DNA from: Luteimonas sp. MC1825
GTDB lineage: Bacteria > Pseudomonadota > Gammaproteobacteria > Xanthomonadales > Xanthomonadaceae
Direction: 5' to 3'
DNA: 64,000 nt
NCBI RefSeq assembly: GCF_014764385.1
Contig: NZ_CP061714.1
Location: 2,046,001 to 2,110,000, forward strand
Under the pieces are notes generated by a model. It worked only from the letters and a program-made list of their open reading frames with translations. It was not told the DNA's origin and did not search any database. Shown here in pieces: positions 8,833-20,741 of the stretch. Both the position numbers and the translations under genes were made by a program. Each line of letters begins with the position of its first letter. Position 1 is the stretch's first letter.

Positions 8833-9570
8833 ATGGCCACCCTCTTCGTCTCCGACCTGCACCTCGATCCGGCGCGCCCGGACATCACCCGCCTGTTCGG
8901 CGCGTTCCTTGACGGCGAAGCCCGCAGCGCCGACGCCCTTTACATCCTCGGCGACCTGTTCGAAGCCTGGGTGGGCGATGACGACCCGTCGGAGACCGGC
9001 GCGTTCGTGGCCGAGCGCCTCGCCGCGCTCGCCGCGTCGGGCGTGCCGGTGCATTTCATGCACGGCAACCGCGATTTTCTGCTGGGTGCCGCCTACGCGC
9101 GCCGTGCCGGCATGCACCTGCTGGACGACCCGACCGTCATCGCCCTGCACGGACGGCGCGCACTCCTGATGCACGGCGACACGCTGTGCATCGATGACCT
9201 CGCCTACCAGCAGTTCCGCGCGCAGACCCGCAACCCGGCGTGGCAGGCGCAGTTCCTCGCGCAACCGCTCGCGGCGAGGCTCGCCTTCGCCCACCAGGCG
9301 CGCGCCGCCAGCCAGGCGCGCCAGGGCGAACTGCGCGACGCCGGCACCATGGAAGCGATCACCGACGCCGCACCAAGCGCCGTCGAGGCCGCATTCCGCG
9401 AGCATGGCGTGGACCTGCTGATCCACGGCCACACCCACCGCCCCGCGGTCCACGTGCTGGATGTCGACGCCCGCGCCTGCACGCGCGTGGTGCTCGGCGA
9501 CTGGTACGAGCAGGGATCGGTGTTGCGCGTGGATGCCGATGGCATGCGCCTGGACAGCCTGGAGGCCTGA
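8833..9570 (+). CDS. lpxH: UDP-2,3-diacylglucosamine diphosphatase LpxH
   Basis: Peripheral-membrane metallophosphoesterase of lipid A synthesis that splits UDP-2,3-diacylglucosamine to lipid X and UMP. All calcineurin-like motifs are present in the 245 residues: SDLHL (7-11), [11 protein letters not shown] (about 38-48), HGNRDF (about 77-82), LMHGDTLC (about 113-120) and IHGHTHRP (about 196-203). The WVGDD variant separates LpxH from other phosphoesterases. The ATG at 8833 puts the first metal motif near the N-terminus as usual. A TACAAT hexamer at 8820-8825 is close to the start, suggesting a very short or leaderless-like 5' end. Converges with the DUF455 gene 18 bases downstream. Confidence 0.95.
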   Translation: MATLFVSDLHLDPARPDITRLFGAFLDGEARSADALYILGDLFEAWVGDDDPSETGAFVAERLAALAASGVPVHFMHGNRDFLLGAAYARRAGMHLLDDPTVIALHGRRALLMHGDTLCIDDLAYQQFRAQTRNPAWQAQFLAQPLAARLAFAHQARAASQARQGELRDAGTMEAITDAAPSAVEAAFREHGVDLLIHGHTHRPAVHVLDVDARACTRVVLGDWYEQGSVLRVDADGMRLDSLEA

Positions 9571-9588
9571 CCGCGCGACCGCCAGCGA

Positions 9589-10395
9589 TCAGCCCGAAAT
9601 CTGTACCAGCGCCGCCAGCTCGTTCTCGCTGAAACCCGCCGCGCTGCGCGCATCGACGTTGAACGGCCCGTGCAGCACCGCGCGCGCGTACTCGACCAGC
9701 AATGCGCGGAAGCGCGGCTCCGGATCGATGCCCTCGCGCTCGCAGCACCAGCGGAACCAGCGGCTGCCGGCGGCCACGTGCGCGATCTCCTCGCGCAGGA
9801 TCACCTCCAGGATGTCGGCCGTCGCATGGTCGCCCAGCGCGCGCAGCTTCACGATCATCCCAGGCGTCACGTCCAGCCCGCGCGCCTCGAGCACCCGCGG
9901 CACCAGCGCCATGCGCGCCAGCACGTCGTGCGCGGTCTTCTCGGCCATTTCCCACAGCCCGTTGTGCGCGCCGAAATCGCCGTAGTCGAAGCCCATCGCC
10001 TGCAGGCGCGTGCGCAGCATCGTGAAGTGCCGCGCCTCGTCGTCGGCCACCATCACCCAGTCGGCGTAGTACTGCGCCGGCATGCCGCGGAAGCGATAGA
10101 CCGCGTCCCAGCCGAGGTCGATGGCGTTGAACTCGATGTGCGCGATCGCGTGGATGAACGCCGCGCGCCCCTCATCGCTGCCGAAGCCCCTGCGCGGCAA
10201 CTCGCGCGGGTGCACCAGGCGCGGGCGCGGCGGGCGGCCGGGCATCGCGATGGGCCGTGGCGCTGGCGCGTCGGCATCGATCGCGAACCCGCCGATCCGG
10301 AACGCGTCGGCAGCCGCGTGCGTCGCGGCCACCTTGTCCTCCGGGGAGGCCGCGGCGAGGCAGTCGCGCGCGTGGTCGAACAGCGAGGCGCCCAC
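9589..10395 (-). CDS. DUF455 family ferritin-like protein
   Basis: A 268-residue member of the DUF455 (COG2833) family with a ferritin-like four-helix fold. Carboxylate/histidine pairs that could bind a di-metal centre are visible: HAIAHIEFNAIDLGWD, VADDEARHFTML and LREEIAHVAAGSRWFRW. Family function is unresolved; relatives are sometimes linked to tRNA hydroxylase-like di-iron proteins. Translation probably starts at GTG 10395, only 2 bases after the purF stop, with a purine-rich stretch inside the end of purF serving as ribosome-binding site. This predicts translational coupling to purF. Confidence 0.82.
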   Translation of the reverse strand: MGASLFDHARDCLAAASPEDKVAATHAAADAFRIGGFAIDADAPAPRPIAMPGRPPRPRLVHPRELPRRGFGSDEGRAAFIHAIAHIEFNAIDLGWDAVYRFRGMPAQYYADWVMVADDEARHFTMLRTRLQAMGFDYGDFGAHNGLWEMAEKTAHDVLARMALVPRVLEARGLDVTPGMIVKLRALGDHATADILEVILREEIAHVAAGSRWFRWCCEREGIDPEPRFRALLVEYARAVLHGPFNVDARSAAGFSENELAALVQISG

Positions 10396-10397
10396 GC

Positions 10398-11870
10398 TCA
10401 GGCGCCGACGCGGCGCTTCTTCTTCGCCTCGTCGGAGCGCAGCTGGCGCAGGCGCTCGAAGTAGCCCGGCTCGATGCCGGTCACGTACTCGCCGCTGAAA
10501 CAGGAGCTGTCGAACTTCTTGCCGGGGAACTTGTGCCCGGCCACCGCGGATTCGAGGTCGGCGAGGTCCTGGTAGACCAGCCAGTCGCAGCCCAGCAATT
10601 CCTCGATCTCCTTCTCGCTGCGGCCATTCGCCACCAGCTCCTCGACCGACGGCATGTCGATGCCGTAGATGTTCGGATAGCGCACCGGCGGCGCCGCGGA
10701 GGCCAGGTAGACCTTGCGCGCGCCGGCATCGCGCGCCATCTGCACGATCTGCCTGGACGTGGTGCCGCGCACGATGGAATCGTCCACCAGCAGCACCACG
10801 CGGTTGCGGAACTCGAGCGGGATGGGATTGAGCTTGCGGCGCACGGATTTCGCCCGCTCCACCTGCCCCGGCATGATGAAGGTGCGGCCCACGTAGCGGT
10901 TCTTGATGAAGCCCTCGCGGTACTTCACGTTGAGCACGTTGGCGAGCTCGAGCGCGGAATCGCGCGAGGTGTCGGGGATCGGGATCACCACGTCGATGTC
11001 GTGGTCGGGCCGCTCGCGCAGGATCTTCTCGCCCAGCGTCACGCCCATGCGCATGCGCGCCTTGTGCACCGAGATGTTCTCGATCATCGAGTCCGGGCGC
11101 GCGAAATACACGTATTCGAAGATGCACGGCGCATGCTCGGCCGGCTCCGCGCACTGCCGCGCATGCAGCTCGCCGCGCGCGGTGATCACGATGCCCTCGC
11201 CCGGCGCCACGTCGCGCAGGTGCTCGAAGCCAAGGATGTCGAGCGCCACGGATTCCGAGGCCACGCAGTATTCGGTGCCTTCCGCGGTCTCCCGCTTGCC
11301 GAGCACCAGCGGGCGGATGCCGTTGCGGTCGCGGAACGCGACCAGGCCCAGCCCGAGCACCACCGCCACCACGGAAAACCCGCCCTTCGCACGGCGCATC
11401 ACGCCTTCCACGGCATCGAACGCGGTCTCCGGCGACAGCGCGCGGCTGCGGTCGAGCTCATGCGCGAACACGTTGAGCAGGACCTCGGAATCGGACTGGG
11501 TGTTGACGTTGCGGCGGTCGGTCTCGAACACTTCGCGGCGCAGCGCGTCGGTGTTGACCAGGTTCCCGTTGTGCGCCAGCGCGATGCCGAATGGCGAATT
11601 GACGTAGAACGGCTGCGCCTCGTCGCTGCCCTCCGAGCCCGCGGTCGGGTAGCGGCAGTGGCCGATGCCCACGCGGCCATCCAGCAGCGCCATGGCGCGC
11701 GCATCGAAGACATCGCGCACCAGGCCGTTGCCCTTGTGCACGCGCAGCTGGGTGCCAACCGCGGTGGCAATGCCCGCGGCGTCCTGGCCGCGGTGCTGGA
11801 GCACGGTCAGGCCGTCGTACAGCGCGGGTGCGACTTCAGTGGTGCCAACGATGCCGACGATGCCGCACAT
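10398..11870 (-). CDS. purF: Amidophosphoribosyltransferase PurF
   Basis: First committed enzyme of purine synthesis: glutamine plus PRPP gives phosphoribosylamine. The N-terminal glutaminase domain starts with the nucleophile Cys2 (MCGIVGIVG), with [20 protein letters not shown] and AHNGNLVN. The C-terminal phosphoribosyltransferase domain has the PRPP loop [15 protein letters not shown] at about residues 363-377. The 490 residues fit the non-[4Fe-4S] E. coli-like class. It follows the SPOR gene by 64 bases, where many gammaproteobacteria carry cvpA; cvpA is missing here. The DUF455 gene follows immediately. Confidence 0.97.
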   Translation of the reverse strand: MCGIVGIVGTTEVAPALYDGLTVLQHRGQDAAGIATAVGTQLRVHKGNGLVRDVFDARAMALLDGRVGIGHCRYPTAGSEGSDEAQPFYVNSPFGIALAHNGNLVNTDALRREVFETDRRNVNTQSDSEVLLNVFAHELDRSRALSPETAFDAVEGVMRRAKGGFSVVAVVLGLGLVAFRDRNGIRPLVLGKRETAEGTEYCVASESVALDILGFEHLRDVAPGEGIVITARGELHARQCAEPAEHAPCIFEYVYFARPDSMIENISVHKARMRMGVTLGEKILRERPDHDIDVVIPIPDTSRDSALELANVLNVKYREGFIKNRYVGRTFIMPGQVERAKSVRRKLNPIPLEFRNRVVLLVDDSIVRGTTSRQIVQMARDAGARKVYLASAAPPVRYPNIYGIDMPSVEELVANGRSEKEIEELLGCDWLVYQDLADLESAVAGHKFPGKKFDSSCFSGEYVTGIEPGYFERLRQLRSDEAKKKRRVGA

Positions 11871-11934
11871 GGGGTCCTGCCAAGGTCTGGAATGGAGCGA
11901 TGGAAAGGATCAGCCGAAGGGTCGACCGCAGGAC

Positions 11935-13035
11935 TCAGGGATGCGCGCGCACCAGGCCGTCGATGCCCTGCGAAGACTTGATCCGCGCCTTGAGCTGGTC
12001 CGCTTCGGCGCGGGTGAGCACCGGACCGGCCTTGACGCGCGTGAGTGCGCCCTTGTCGGTCTGCACGGTGTCGGTGAATGCACCGATGCCGGCAGCCCGA
12101 AGGCGGTCACGCAGCGCCTGCGCATCCGCGGCGTTGCCGAACGCGCCGAGCTGCACGGCGAAACCGGTGCCGGCGGCGGCGGCGGGTGGCGTGGCGGCGG
12201 GCGCGGGCACCGCGGAAACTGTGGAGGGCGTGCTGGCCGCCGGCTTCGCCGGTGCCGGAGCCGTGGCGACTGGCCTGGCCGCGGGCGTGGCGGACGGGCG
12301 CGCGTCGAGCGCGACCACCTGCGCCTGCGCACGCGAACCGATGCCGCCGGCGGTGATGCGCGCCGATTCGGCGTCCGCGCGCGAGGCGTAGGGACCGATG
12401 CGCACGCGCCAGGCGTCGCGACCGTTGACCGTGGTTTCCTCCACGTAGCCCGGCAGGCTGGCCTTGCGCAGGCGATCGACGACCGCGCCGGCGTCGGCGC
12501 GCGTGGCGTAGGCGCCGAAGCTCACCACGTAGTCGCCACCGGCAGTGGCGGCCGGCAGGCGCTGCGCGGGCGCGGCGGCGACGGGCTTTGGCGCATCCAC
12601 GGGCTTCGCTGCCGCGACTGCAGGGGTTACAGCCGGCGTGGGAACCACAGCCGCGGCTGGCGCTGCGGCAGCGGCCGCGGGATCGGGCGGCAGCGGCGTT
12701 GCCACCACGCCGTCTTCCTCGACCAGCGGCTGCGCGCTGGACAGGTCGGCGGCGTCGTCGGAGCGTGCGCCCGCGGGCGTCGGCGCAGTGGCGGTGTCGA
12801 CCGTCGCCAGGCTGCCGTCATCGGCGAGCAGGCCTGCGCTGCTGGTGGCATTGGGCACCACCAGCGGCAGGTCGCGCGTTGCGTACTGGCCGCCGGGCGC
12901 CGACGGCACCTGCAGCGACAGGTCGGACACGCCGCTGTCCGGGGCCGGGCCCTGGACAAGCATCGGCAGGAAGATCACCGCAAGCGCGATCAGCACCGCG
13001 GCGCCGATCAGGCGCTGTTTCAGTCCGGAATCCAT
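11935..13035 (-). CDS. Double-SPOR-domain membrane protein (DedD-like)
   Basis: A 366-residue inner-membrane protein with a single N-terminal transmembrane segment (LIGAAVLIALAVIFLPMLVQG, about residues 9-29) and a long Pro/Ala-rich periplasmic linker. Two SPOR domains follow (about 165-245, YVVSFGAYATRADAGAVVDRL, and about 290-366, FAVQLGAFGNAADAQALRDRL). SPOR domains bind denuded glycan strands at the division septum. Position between folC and purF corresponds to dedD in E. coli, but DedD has one SPOR domain whereas this protein has two. A TATAAT hexamer lies about 31 bases before the ATG, inside the end of folC. Confidence 0.85.
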   Translation of the reverse strand: MDSGLKQRLIGAAVLIALAVIFLPMLVQGPAPDSGVSDLSLQVPSAPGGQYATRDLPLVVPNATSSAGLLADDGSLATVDTATAPTPAGARSDDAADLSSAQPLVEEDGVVATPLPPDPAAAAAAPAAAVVPTPAVTPAVAAAKPVDAPKPVAAAPAQRLPAATAGGDYVVSFGAYATRADAGAVVDRLRKASLPGYVEETTVNGRDAWRVRIGPYASRADAESARITAGGIGSRAQAQVVALDARPSATPAARPVATAPAPAKPAASTPSTVSAVPAPAATPPAAAAGTGFAVQLGAFGNAADAQALRDRLRAAGIGAFTDTVQTDKGALTRVKAGPVLTRAEADQLKARIKSSQGIDGLVRAHP

Positions 13036-13065
13036 ATGCGCTCGAAGCGACAAGGGGGCGTGCGA

Positions 13066-13071
13066 ATTATA
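13066..13071 (-). promoter_or_regulatory. Candidate -10 element for the SPOR gene
   Basis: A perfect TATAAT hexamer on the minus strand overlaps the folC stop codon and lies 31-36 bases before the SPOR-protein start. No convincing -35 is found at 16-18 bases, so the call rests on the -10 match alone. Confidence 0.35.
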
Positions 13072-14377
13072 CGCCGCCACCCGCGCGGGCTTCTGAACCC
13101 GTGCCCGCCAGCCATGCCAGCGCGGCCGCGGCGACATGGAACGAGCCGAAGGCCAGCACGCGATCGCCGGGGGAGGCCTGGGCGATTGCGGCGGACAATG
13201 CGGCGGCGACATCGGCATGGTGCGTGCCGTCGATGGCCGCGGTGCCGACCAGGCGCGCGGCGAGCGCATCCGCATCGCCACCGCGAGGGCCGGCCTCGGC
13301 AAGTCCGGCGAGGTACCAGGCATCGACCTGCGACGCCAGCGCATCCACCACCCCGGCGGCGTCCTTGTCGACGAGCGCGCCATATACCGCGTGCGTGCGC
13401 CCACCCTGCCCGGCCTGCGTGCGCAGCCAGTCGCCCAGCGCGCGCGCCGCCTGCGGGTTGTGGCCCACGTCCACCAGCACCGTCACGCCGCCGCGTCCGA
13501 ACCGCTGCAGCCGCCCGGGAATATCGGCCGCTGCGACGCCACGTGCCCAGGCGTCATCGTCGATGTCCACGTCCAGCGCGCGCAGTGCCGCGATCGCGGT
13601 CGCGGCATTGCGCAGCTGTGTCGGCGCCGCCAGCCGCGGCATCGGCAGCGCGAGCTCGAAGCCGGGCTCGCGCCACCACCAGCCCGGGCTGCCGTCGTCG
13701 TGCAGGCCGAAGCGGAAGTCGCTGCCGCCGCGGATCGCCGAGGCGCCGATGGCGTAGGCATGGCCGAGCACACTGGACGGCGGATCGTCCTCGCCCAGCA
13801 CCAGGGGCTTCCATGCGCGCGCGATGCCGGCCTTCTCGCGCCCGATCGCCTCGCGGTCGGCGCCCAGCCAATCCTGGTGGTCGAGATCGACGGTGGTGAC
13901 CACGGCCACGTCGGGGTCGACGATATTGACCGCGTCGAGCCGGCCACCCAGGCCGACCTCGAGCACCGCGAGGTCCAGGCCGGCGCGCTCGAACAGCCAC
14001 AGCGCCGCCAGGGTGCCGTACTCGAAATAGGTCAGCGTGGTGTCGTGGCGCGCGGCCTCGACCGCCTCGAACGCCCGCACCAGCGCGGCATCGCCGGCAT
14101 CGGCACCGTCGATGCGCACGCGTTCGTTGTAGGCGAGCAGGTGCGGCGACGTGTAGGCGCCGACGCGCAGGCCGCCGGCGCGCGCGATGGCCTCGATGAA
14201 CGCCACCGTGGAGCCCTTGCCGTTGCTGCCGGCGACGGTGACGACGTGCGTGGCCGGACGCCCCAGCTGCATATGTGCCGCGACCGCGCGCACGCGGTCC
14301 AGTCCCATGTCGACGGCCTGCGGGTGCTGGCCCTCGATATACCGGAGCCAGTCGCCCAGGCTGCGCGTAGTGGTCAT
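13067..14377 (-). CDS. folC: Bifunctional folylpolyglutamate/dihydrofolate synthase FolC
   Basis: Mur-ligase-superfamily enzyme adding glutamate to dihydropteroate and to folates. In the 436 residues, the P-loop VAGSNGKGSTVAF (about 48-60), TSPHLLAYNERVRI, LEVGLGGRLDAVN, TTVDLDHQDWLG (the omega-loop region), and DVGHNPQAARAL are all standard. Located 31 bases upstream of the SPOR gene in the usual folC-dedD arrangement. accD, which often precedes folC, is replaced here by a histidine phosphatase gene 10 bases upstream. Confidence 0.95.
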   Translation of the reverse strand: MTTTRSLGDWLRYIEGQHPQAVDMGLDRVRAVAAHMQLGRPATHVVTVAGSNGKGSTVAFIEAIARAGGLRVGAYTSPHLLAYNERVRIDGADAGDAALVRAFEAVEAARHDTTLTYFEYGTLAALWLFERAGLDLAVLEVGLGGRLDAVNIVDPDVAVVTTVDLDHQDWLGADREAIGREKAGIARAWKPLVLGEDDPPSSVLGHAYAIGASAIRGGSDFRFGLHDDGSPGWWWREPGFELALPMPRLAAPTQLRNAATAIAALRALDVDIDDDAWARGVAAADIPGRLQRFGRGGVTVLVDVGHNPQAARALGDWLRTQAGQGGRTHAVYGALVDKDAAGVVDALASQVDAWYLAGLAEAGPRGGDADALAARLVGTAAIDGTHHADVAAALSAAIAQASPGDRVLAFGSFHVAAAALAWLAGTGSEARAGGGV

Positions 14378-14387
14378 CGCGGGGTGC

Positions 14388-15028
14388 TCAGAGGGCGCGG
14401 TGCACCGCTTCGCCGAACAGCAGCGTGTGATGCGCGCAGTCGTTCAGGCGCACCACGTCGAGATGCTCGACGTCCGGGCCTTCGAGGAGGTTGAGCGTGG
14501 CCGGCGCCTGGCGGAACGTCCACAGCCGGAACAGCGGCAGGCCGAGCACGCGGCACAGCAGCACGCGGTTCACCGCGTCGTGCGACACCACCAGCAGCGT
14601 GTCCTCCGGGCCGAGGCCCTCGCAGGCATTCGCCAGCGCCGGCCAGGCGCGCGCCAGCACCTGCTTGAGCGACTCGCCGCCCGGCATCTGCACCTTGTCG
14701 GGGGTGTCACGCCAGGCAGCGAGGCGTTCGGGATCGGACTCGCGGATCTCGCTTGCCAGCTTGCCTTCCCAGCTGCCGTGGGCGATTTCCATCAGGTCGT
14801 TGTCGACCTCCAGCATGTCCGCGCGCGCGTCGCCGAGCGCGAGGCGCGCGGTGTCGTAGGCGCGCCCGAGCGGCGACGCCACGGCGCGCGCGATGCGCAC
14901 GTCGTGCAGGCGCTCGCCCAGGCGCAGCGCCTGCTTGGCGCCGGCATCGGACAGCGGGATGTCTTCCTGGCCCTGGTAGCGGCCTTCCCGGTTCCAGGTG
15001 GTTTCGCCGTGGCGGGCGAGCAGGATCC

Positions 15029-15032
<4 letters not shown>
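14388..15032 (-). CDS. Histidine phosphatase family protein
   Basis: Phosphoglycerate-mutase-like phosphatase of 214 residues. The phospho-accepting histidine is in LLARHGETTWN (about residues 4-14); further active-site residues are in SPLGRAYDTA, MEIAHGSWEGK and LLVVSHDAVNRVLL. Substrate cannot be assigned: such proteins include alpha-ribazole phosphatases, phosphoserine phosphatases and broad-specificity enzymes. No cobalamin genes are nearby. It starts with GTG at 15032 and overlaps the stop of the upstream S46 peptidase gene (GTGA), indicating translational coupling. Confidence 0.85.
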
Positions 15033-17197
<2,165 letters not shown>

Positions 17198-17223
17198 GGA
17201 TGGATCCCGGATAGCCAGTGAAG

Positions 17224-17243
17224 GGGGGAGTTTAGCCTCCCCC
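17224..17243 (-). terminator. GC-rich hairpin between the two S46 genes
   Basis: A 7-bp stem (GGGGGAG 17224-17230 with CTCCCCC 17237-17243) and 6-base loop lie about 70 bases past the stop of the upstream S46 gene. No T-run follows on the minus strand, so terminator activity is uncertain. Confidence 0.35.
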
Positions 17244-17312
17244 GCCGCGGCCTGGACCCTGCCGGTTGGCCCGGTTGCCCGCGCCGGGTCGATGGCGGCC
17301 CGGCCGGCCCGC

Positions 17313-19484
17313 TCAGTCCGCCTGGTCGAGTGGAAGCCCCATCTCACGCAACAGCTGCGGCGCCGGGTAGACGCGCGCCATCAGCCAGCGCATGTAGCGC
17401 GCATCCACGTGGATCGCGCGCTTGTAGCGTGGATCGAACATCCAGCTGGCGCTGACCGCCTCCCAGTTGCTGTCGAAGTTCAGGCCGATCAGGCGGCCCT
17501 TGGCGTCCATCACCGGCGACCCCGAGTTGCCGCCGGTGGTGTCGAGGTTGGTCAGGAAATTGACGGTCTGCGTGCCCAGCACCGGATCGACGGTGGCGCC
17601 GAAGTCACGCCGCGCAATGGCGGCCAGCAGCGGCGCGGGCGCGTCGAACGGCGCCTCGCCGGTGTGCTTCTCGACGATGCCGTCCACCGTGGTGAGCGGC
17701 GTGTAGTGCACCGCGTCGCGCGGCGCCAGCGCGCTGACCTGCCCGTAGCTCACGCGCAGCGTGGAGTTGGCGTCCGGGTACAGCGCCCTGCCCTGCGCCG
17801 CGGCATGGCCGGCCAGCGCACGCATGTACGCCGGGCGCAGGCGCAGCAGCTCGCCGTCGCGCGCCTTGGTTTCGTCTTCCAAACGCAGCTCGGCCGCGAG
17901 CAAGGTGGCCGCGGCCTGCATCAGCGCATCGGTCGATGCCTGCACCTCGGCCGACGGCGCCGCCAGCAGCTGCAGGCGCACGGCTTCGTCGCCGAGCGTG
18001 GTGCCTGTGTACAGCGCGTCGAGGGCCTTCGCCGCGGCGGCATCGTTGCCACCGAACACCGTATCCACCTCGACAATGCGCTGGTCAGCCGGCAGCGCGT
18101 GATAGCGCGCCAGCAAGGTGGCCAGGATGGCGCGCTCCACCGCCGGGTCGTAGCGCCGCTGCGCCTGCTTCAACGCGGCCTCGACCAGCGCTTCGTCGCG
18201 CTGCTGGTAACCGCTCTCGCGCTCCGGGTCGGGCTTGGCGCGCTCCAGTGCCAGGCGTTGCAGCTGCAGCGCCGACTTCAGCAGCTGGGTCTGGCCGCGC
18301 AGCATGGCGAACAGCTGGTCGCGCTCGCGGGTGGCGCGCGCCTGCGCGATGACCTGAATGGCCGCTTCGATGTCGTCGCGGCTGGACTTGGCATCCGGCT
18401 GCTGCGCCAGCCAACCGAGTACCGCCGCCTCCTCCGCGCGCCGCACCGCGACGGCGTCGCTGCGCTGCAGGCCGTCGAGTTCACCCTGCGCGCGCTTCAG
18501 CGTGTTCTTGATGCCGGCAACATGCGCGGCGTAGCGTACGGTGGCCTCGGCGTTGCCCGCGCTGGCGCGTTCGATGGTCTCCAGCAGGGCCGCGTTGAGG
18601 GCGACCCGCGAAGGAAGCTGCCACTCCACCTGGTCGGCGAACTCGGCGGCGGTGCGGTGGCGGAACGTCCGACCCGGGTAGCCGGCGAGCATGGCGAAAT
18701 CGCCCTCGGCGATCGGATCGGTGGACACCTCCAGCCACGCGGCCGGCGTGTACGGCACGTTGTCCACCGCGTACGGCGCGGGCTTGCCGTCCCGGCCGAC
18801 ATAGGCGCGGTAGAAGGCGAAATCACCGCTGTGGCGCGGCCACATGAAGTTGTCGATCTCGTCGCCGTAGCTGCCGATCGCGTCCGGCGGTGCATACGCA
18901 AGGCGGATGTCCTTCAGTTCCAGCTGGCGCACCAGGTGGAACTCGCTGCCGTTGTACATGTTGGCCACGCTGCAGCGGTAGCCGGGCTCGGCCTCGCACT
19001 CGGCGACAACGGCCTTGCTGGCGGCGTCGATGGCATCGTAGTACGCGCGTCCGCGCAGGCCGCTGGCCGCGCCCAGGATCCGCTCGGTGACCGGCTCGAA
19101 GCGGTCGGTCACCAGCACCCGCGCGCCCGGGCCGGCGGACACCTCGTCGGCGGGCGTCGCGGCGTTGAAACCGTTGACGATGAGGTTGTTCTCCGGCGTC
19201 GAATTCAGCTGGATGGCGCCGTGCGCGCAATGGTGGTTGGTGACCACCAGGCCACGCGGCGACACGAAGCTCGCGGTGCAGCCGCCCAGCGACACCACCG
19301 CGCTCATCGGATGCTTGCCGAGGTCGGCGAGGTCCCTTGGATCGCCCTTGAAGCCGGCGGCCTCCATCTGCGCGGCCACCTGCGGCAGCTGCGACGGCAT
19401 CCACATGCCTTCGTCGGCCAGGGCGGCGGCGGGAAACAGGGCGGCGGCAAGTGCGACGGGCAGCAGGCGCAGGATCACGGGCAT
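17313..19484 (-). CDS. S46 dipeptidyl-peptidase, DPP11-like (Ser type)
   Basis: Second S46 family peptidase, 723 residues, with signal peptide ending near AAALA. The triad is visible as His in [14 protein letters not shown], Asp in [14 protein letters not shown] and Ser in [13 protein letters not shown]. The residue 18 positions after the catalytic Ser is Ser (LNFDSNWE) rather than the Gly of its neighbour. Published comparison of the family links Arg or Ser here to acidic P1 preference (DPP11). I therefore infer Asp/Glu-type specificity, complementing the neighbouring Gly-type enzyme. The ATG at 19484 has a GAGGA sequence right in front. Divergent from tdh over 125 bases. Confidence 0.88.
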   Translation of the reverse strand: MPVILRLLPVALAAALFPAAALADEGMWMPSQLPQVAAQMEAAGFKGDPRDLADLGKHPMSAVVSLGGCTASFVSPRGLVVTNHHCAHGAIQLNSTPENNLIVNGFNAATPADEVSAGPGARVLVTDRFEPVTERILGAASGLRGRAYYDAIDAASKAVVAECEAEPGYRCSVANMYNGSEFHLVRQLELKDIRLAYAPPDAIGSYGDEIDNFMWPRHSGDFAFYRAYVGRDGKPAPYAVDNVPYTPAAWLEVSTDPIAEGDFAMLAGYPGRTFRHRTAAEFADQVEWQLPSRVALNAALLETIERASAGNAEATVRYAAHVAGIKNTLKRAQGELDGLQRSDAVAVRRAEEAAVLGWLAQQPDAKSSRDDIEAAIQVIAQARATRERDQLFAMLRGQTQLLKSALQLQRLALERAKPDPERESGYQQRDEALVEAALKQAQRRYDPAVERAILATLLARYHALPADQRIVEVDTVFGGNDAAAAKALDALYTGTTLGDEAVRLQLLAAPSAEVQASTDALMQAAATLLAAELRLEDETKARDGELLRLRPAYMRALAGHAAAQGRALYPDANSTLRVSYGQVSALAPRDAVHYTPLTTVDGIVEKHTGEAPFDAPAPLLAAIARRDFGATVDPVLGTQTVNFLTNLDTTGGNSGSPVMDAKGRLIGLNFDSNWEAVSASWMFDPRYKRAIHVDARYMRWLMARVYPAPQLLREMGLPLDQAD

Positions 19485-19609
19485 TCCTCGGAGCAGGCAT
19501 AAAGCCCGCGACCTTAGGCGCTGGCACCCGCGGTGGCAAATCCCGCACACGCGTCGCTGCATGTGCCGGCGGTACAATCGCGCTTTCGATCGCACGCCAC
19601 AGGCCCGAC

Positions 19610-20665
19610 ATGTCGCAGACCGCACCCGCCGTCATCCCCACCACCATGAAGGCGCTGGTCAAGCGCGAAGCCGGCAAGGGCATCTGGATGGACGAGGTGC
19701 CCGTGCCCGTCCCGGGCGCGAACGAGGTGCTGATCAAGCTCGAGAAGACCGCGATCTGCGGCACCGACCTGCACATCTACCTGTGGGACGAGTGGAGCCA
19801 GCGCACCATCAAGCCCGGCCTGGTGATCGGCCACGAGTTCGTCGGCCGCATCGTGCAGATCGGTCCGGGCGTGGGCGGCTACACCCTCGGCCAGCGGGTG
19901 TCGGCCGAGGGCCACATCGTCTGTGGACACTGCCGCAACTGCCGGGCCGGAAAGCAGCACCTGTGCCCGAACACCGTCGGCATCGGCGTGACCCGCGACG
20001 GCGCGTTCGCCGAATACATCGTCATGCCGGCCACCAACCTGTGGCCGATCCCCGACCAGGTGCCCAGCGAACTCGCTGCGTTCTTCGACCCCTACGGCAA
20101 CGCCGCGCACTGCGCGCTCGAGTTCGACGTGGTCGGCGAGGACGTGCTGATCACCGGCGCCGGCCCGATCGGGGTCATGGCGGCCGGCATCTGCAAGCAC
20201 ATCGGCGCGCGCAACGTGGTGGTCACCGACGTCAACGACTACCGCCTGAAGCTCGCCGCCGACATGGGCGCCACGCGCGTCGTGAACGTGGCCCAGCAGT
20301 CGCTCAAGGAGGTCATGGCCGACCTGCACCTCGAAGGCTTCGACGTAGGCCTGGAAATGAGTGGCAATCCACGTGCTTTCAACGACATGCTCGACTGCAT
20401 GTACCACGGCGGCAAGGTCGCCCTGCTCGGCATCCTGCCGCAGGGCGCGGGCATCGACTGGGACCGCATCATCTTCAAGGGGCTCACCGTGCAGGGCATC
20501 TACGGCCGGAAGATGTACGAGACCTGGTACAAGATGACGCAGCTCGTGCTGTCGGGGTTCCCGCTGCACAAGGTGCTCAGCCACCAGCTGCCGGTCGACG
20601 AGTTCCAGAAGGGCTTCGACCTGATGGAATCGGGCAAGTCGGGCAAGGTCGTACTGAGCTGGTAA
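19610..20665 (+). CDS. tdh: L-threonine 3-dehydrogenase Tdh
   Basis: Zinc-dependent medium-chain dehydrogenase oxidising L-threonine to 2-amino-3-ketobutyrate with NAD+. Visible motifs: catalytic-zinc [13 protein letters not shown] and GHEFVGRI, the four-cysteine structural zinc lobe ([15 protein letters not shown]), Rossmann [11 protein letters not shown], and [13 protein letters not shown]. Family proteins usually begin MKALVK, which is at 19646 (339 residues). The ATG at 19610 adds 12 residues (351) and is placed sensibly after a TACAAT at 19573-19578; neither has a clear Shine-Dalgarno. The product is unstable and is handed to Kbl, encoded 76 bases downstream. Confidence 0.95.
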   Translation: MSQTAPAVIPTTMKALVKREAGKGIWMDEVPVPVPGANEVLIKLEKTAICGTDLHIYLWDEWSQRTIKPGLVIGHEFVGRIVQIGPGVGGYTLGQRVSAEGHIVCGHCRNCRAGKQHLCPNTVGIGVTRDGAFAEYIVMPATNLWPIPDQVPSELAAFFDPYGNAAHCALEFDVVGEDVLITGAGPIGVMAAGICKHIGARNVVVTDVNDYRLKLAADMGATRVVNVAQQSLKEVMADLHLEGFDVGLEMSGNPRAFNDMLDCMYHGGKVALLGILPQGAGIDWDRIIFKGLTVQGIYGRKMYETWYKMTQLVLSGFPLHKVLSHQLPVDEFQKGFDLMESGKSGKVVLSW

Positions 20666-20741
20666 CCGGCATTGTGTCGCGCGAGACAGGCGGCACTGCC
20701 GCGCCAGCGCGACCTGCATCCCCAACATCGAGGAGTGTCCC

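Noticed and set aside
8731..9453. Extension of gltX upstream to give a 706-residue protein
   Set aside because: The conserved glutamyl-tRNA synthetase N-terminus begins at 8730; the extension overlaps lpxH on the opposite strand and has no homology-like sequence.
11871..11934. A hidden small cvpA or other gene between the SPOR gene and purF
   Set aside because: The 64-base gap holds no frame of useful length on either strand.
19485..19609. A riboswitch upstream of tdh-kbl
   Set aside because: The 125-base divergent region is mostly promoter-like; no glycine, threonine or other known aptamer pattern is recognisable.
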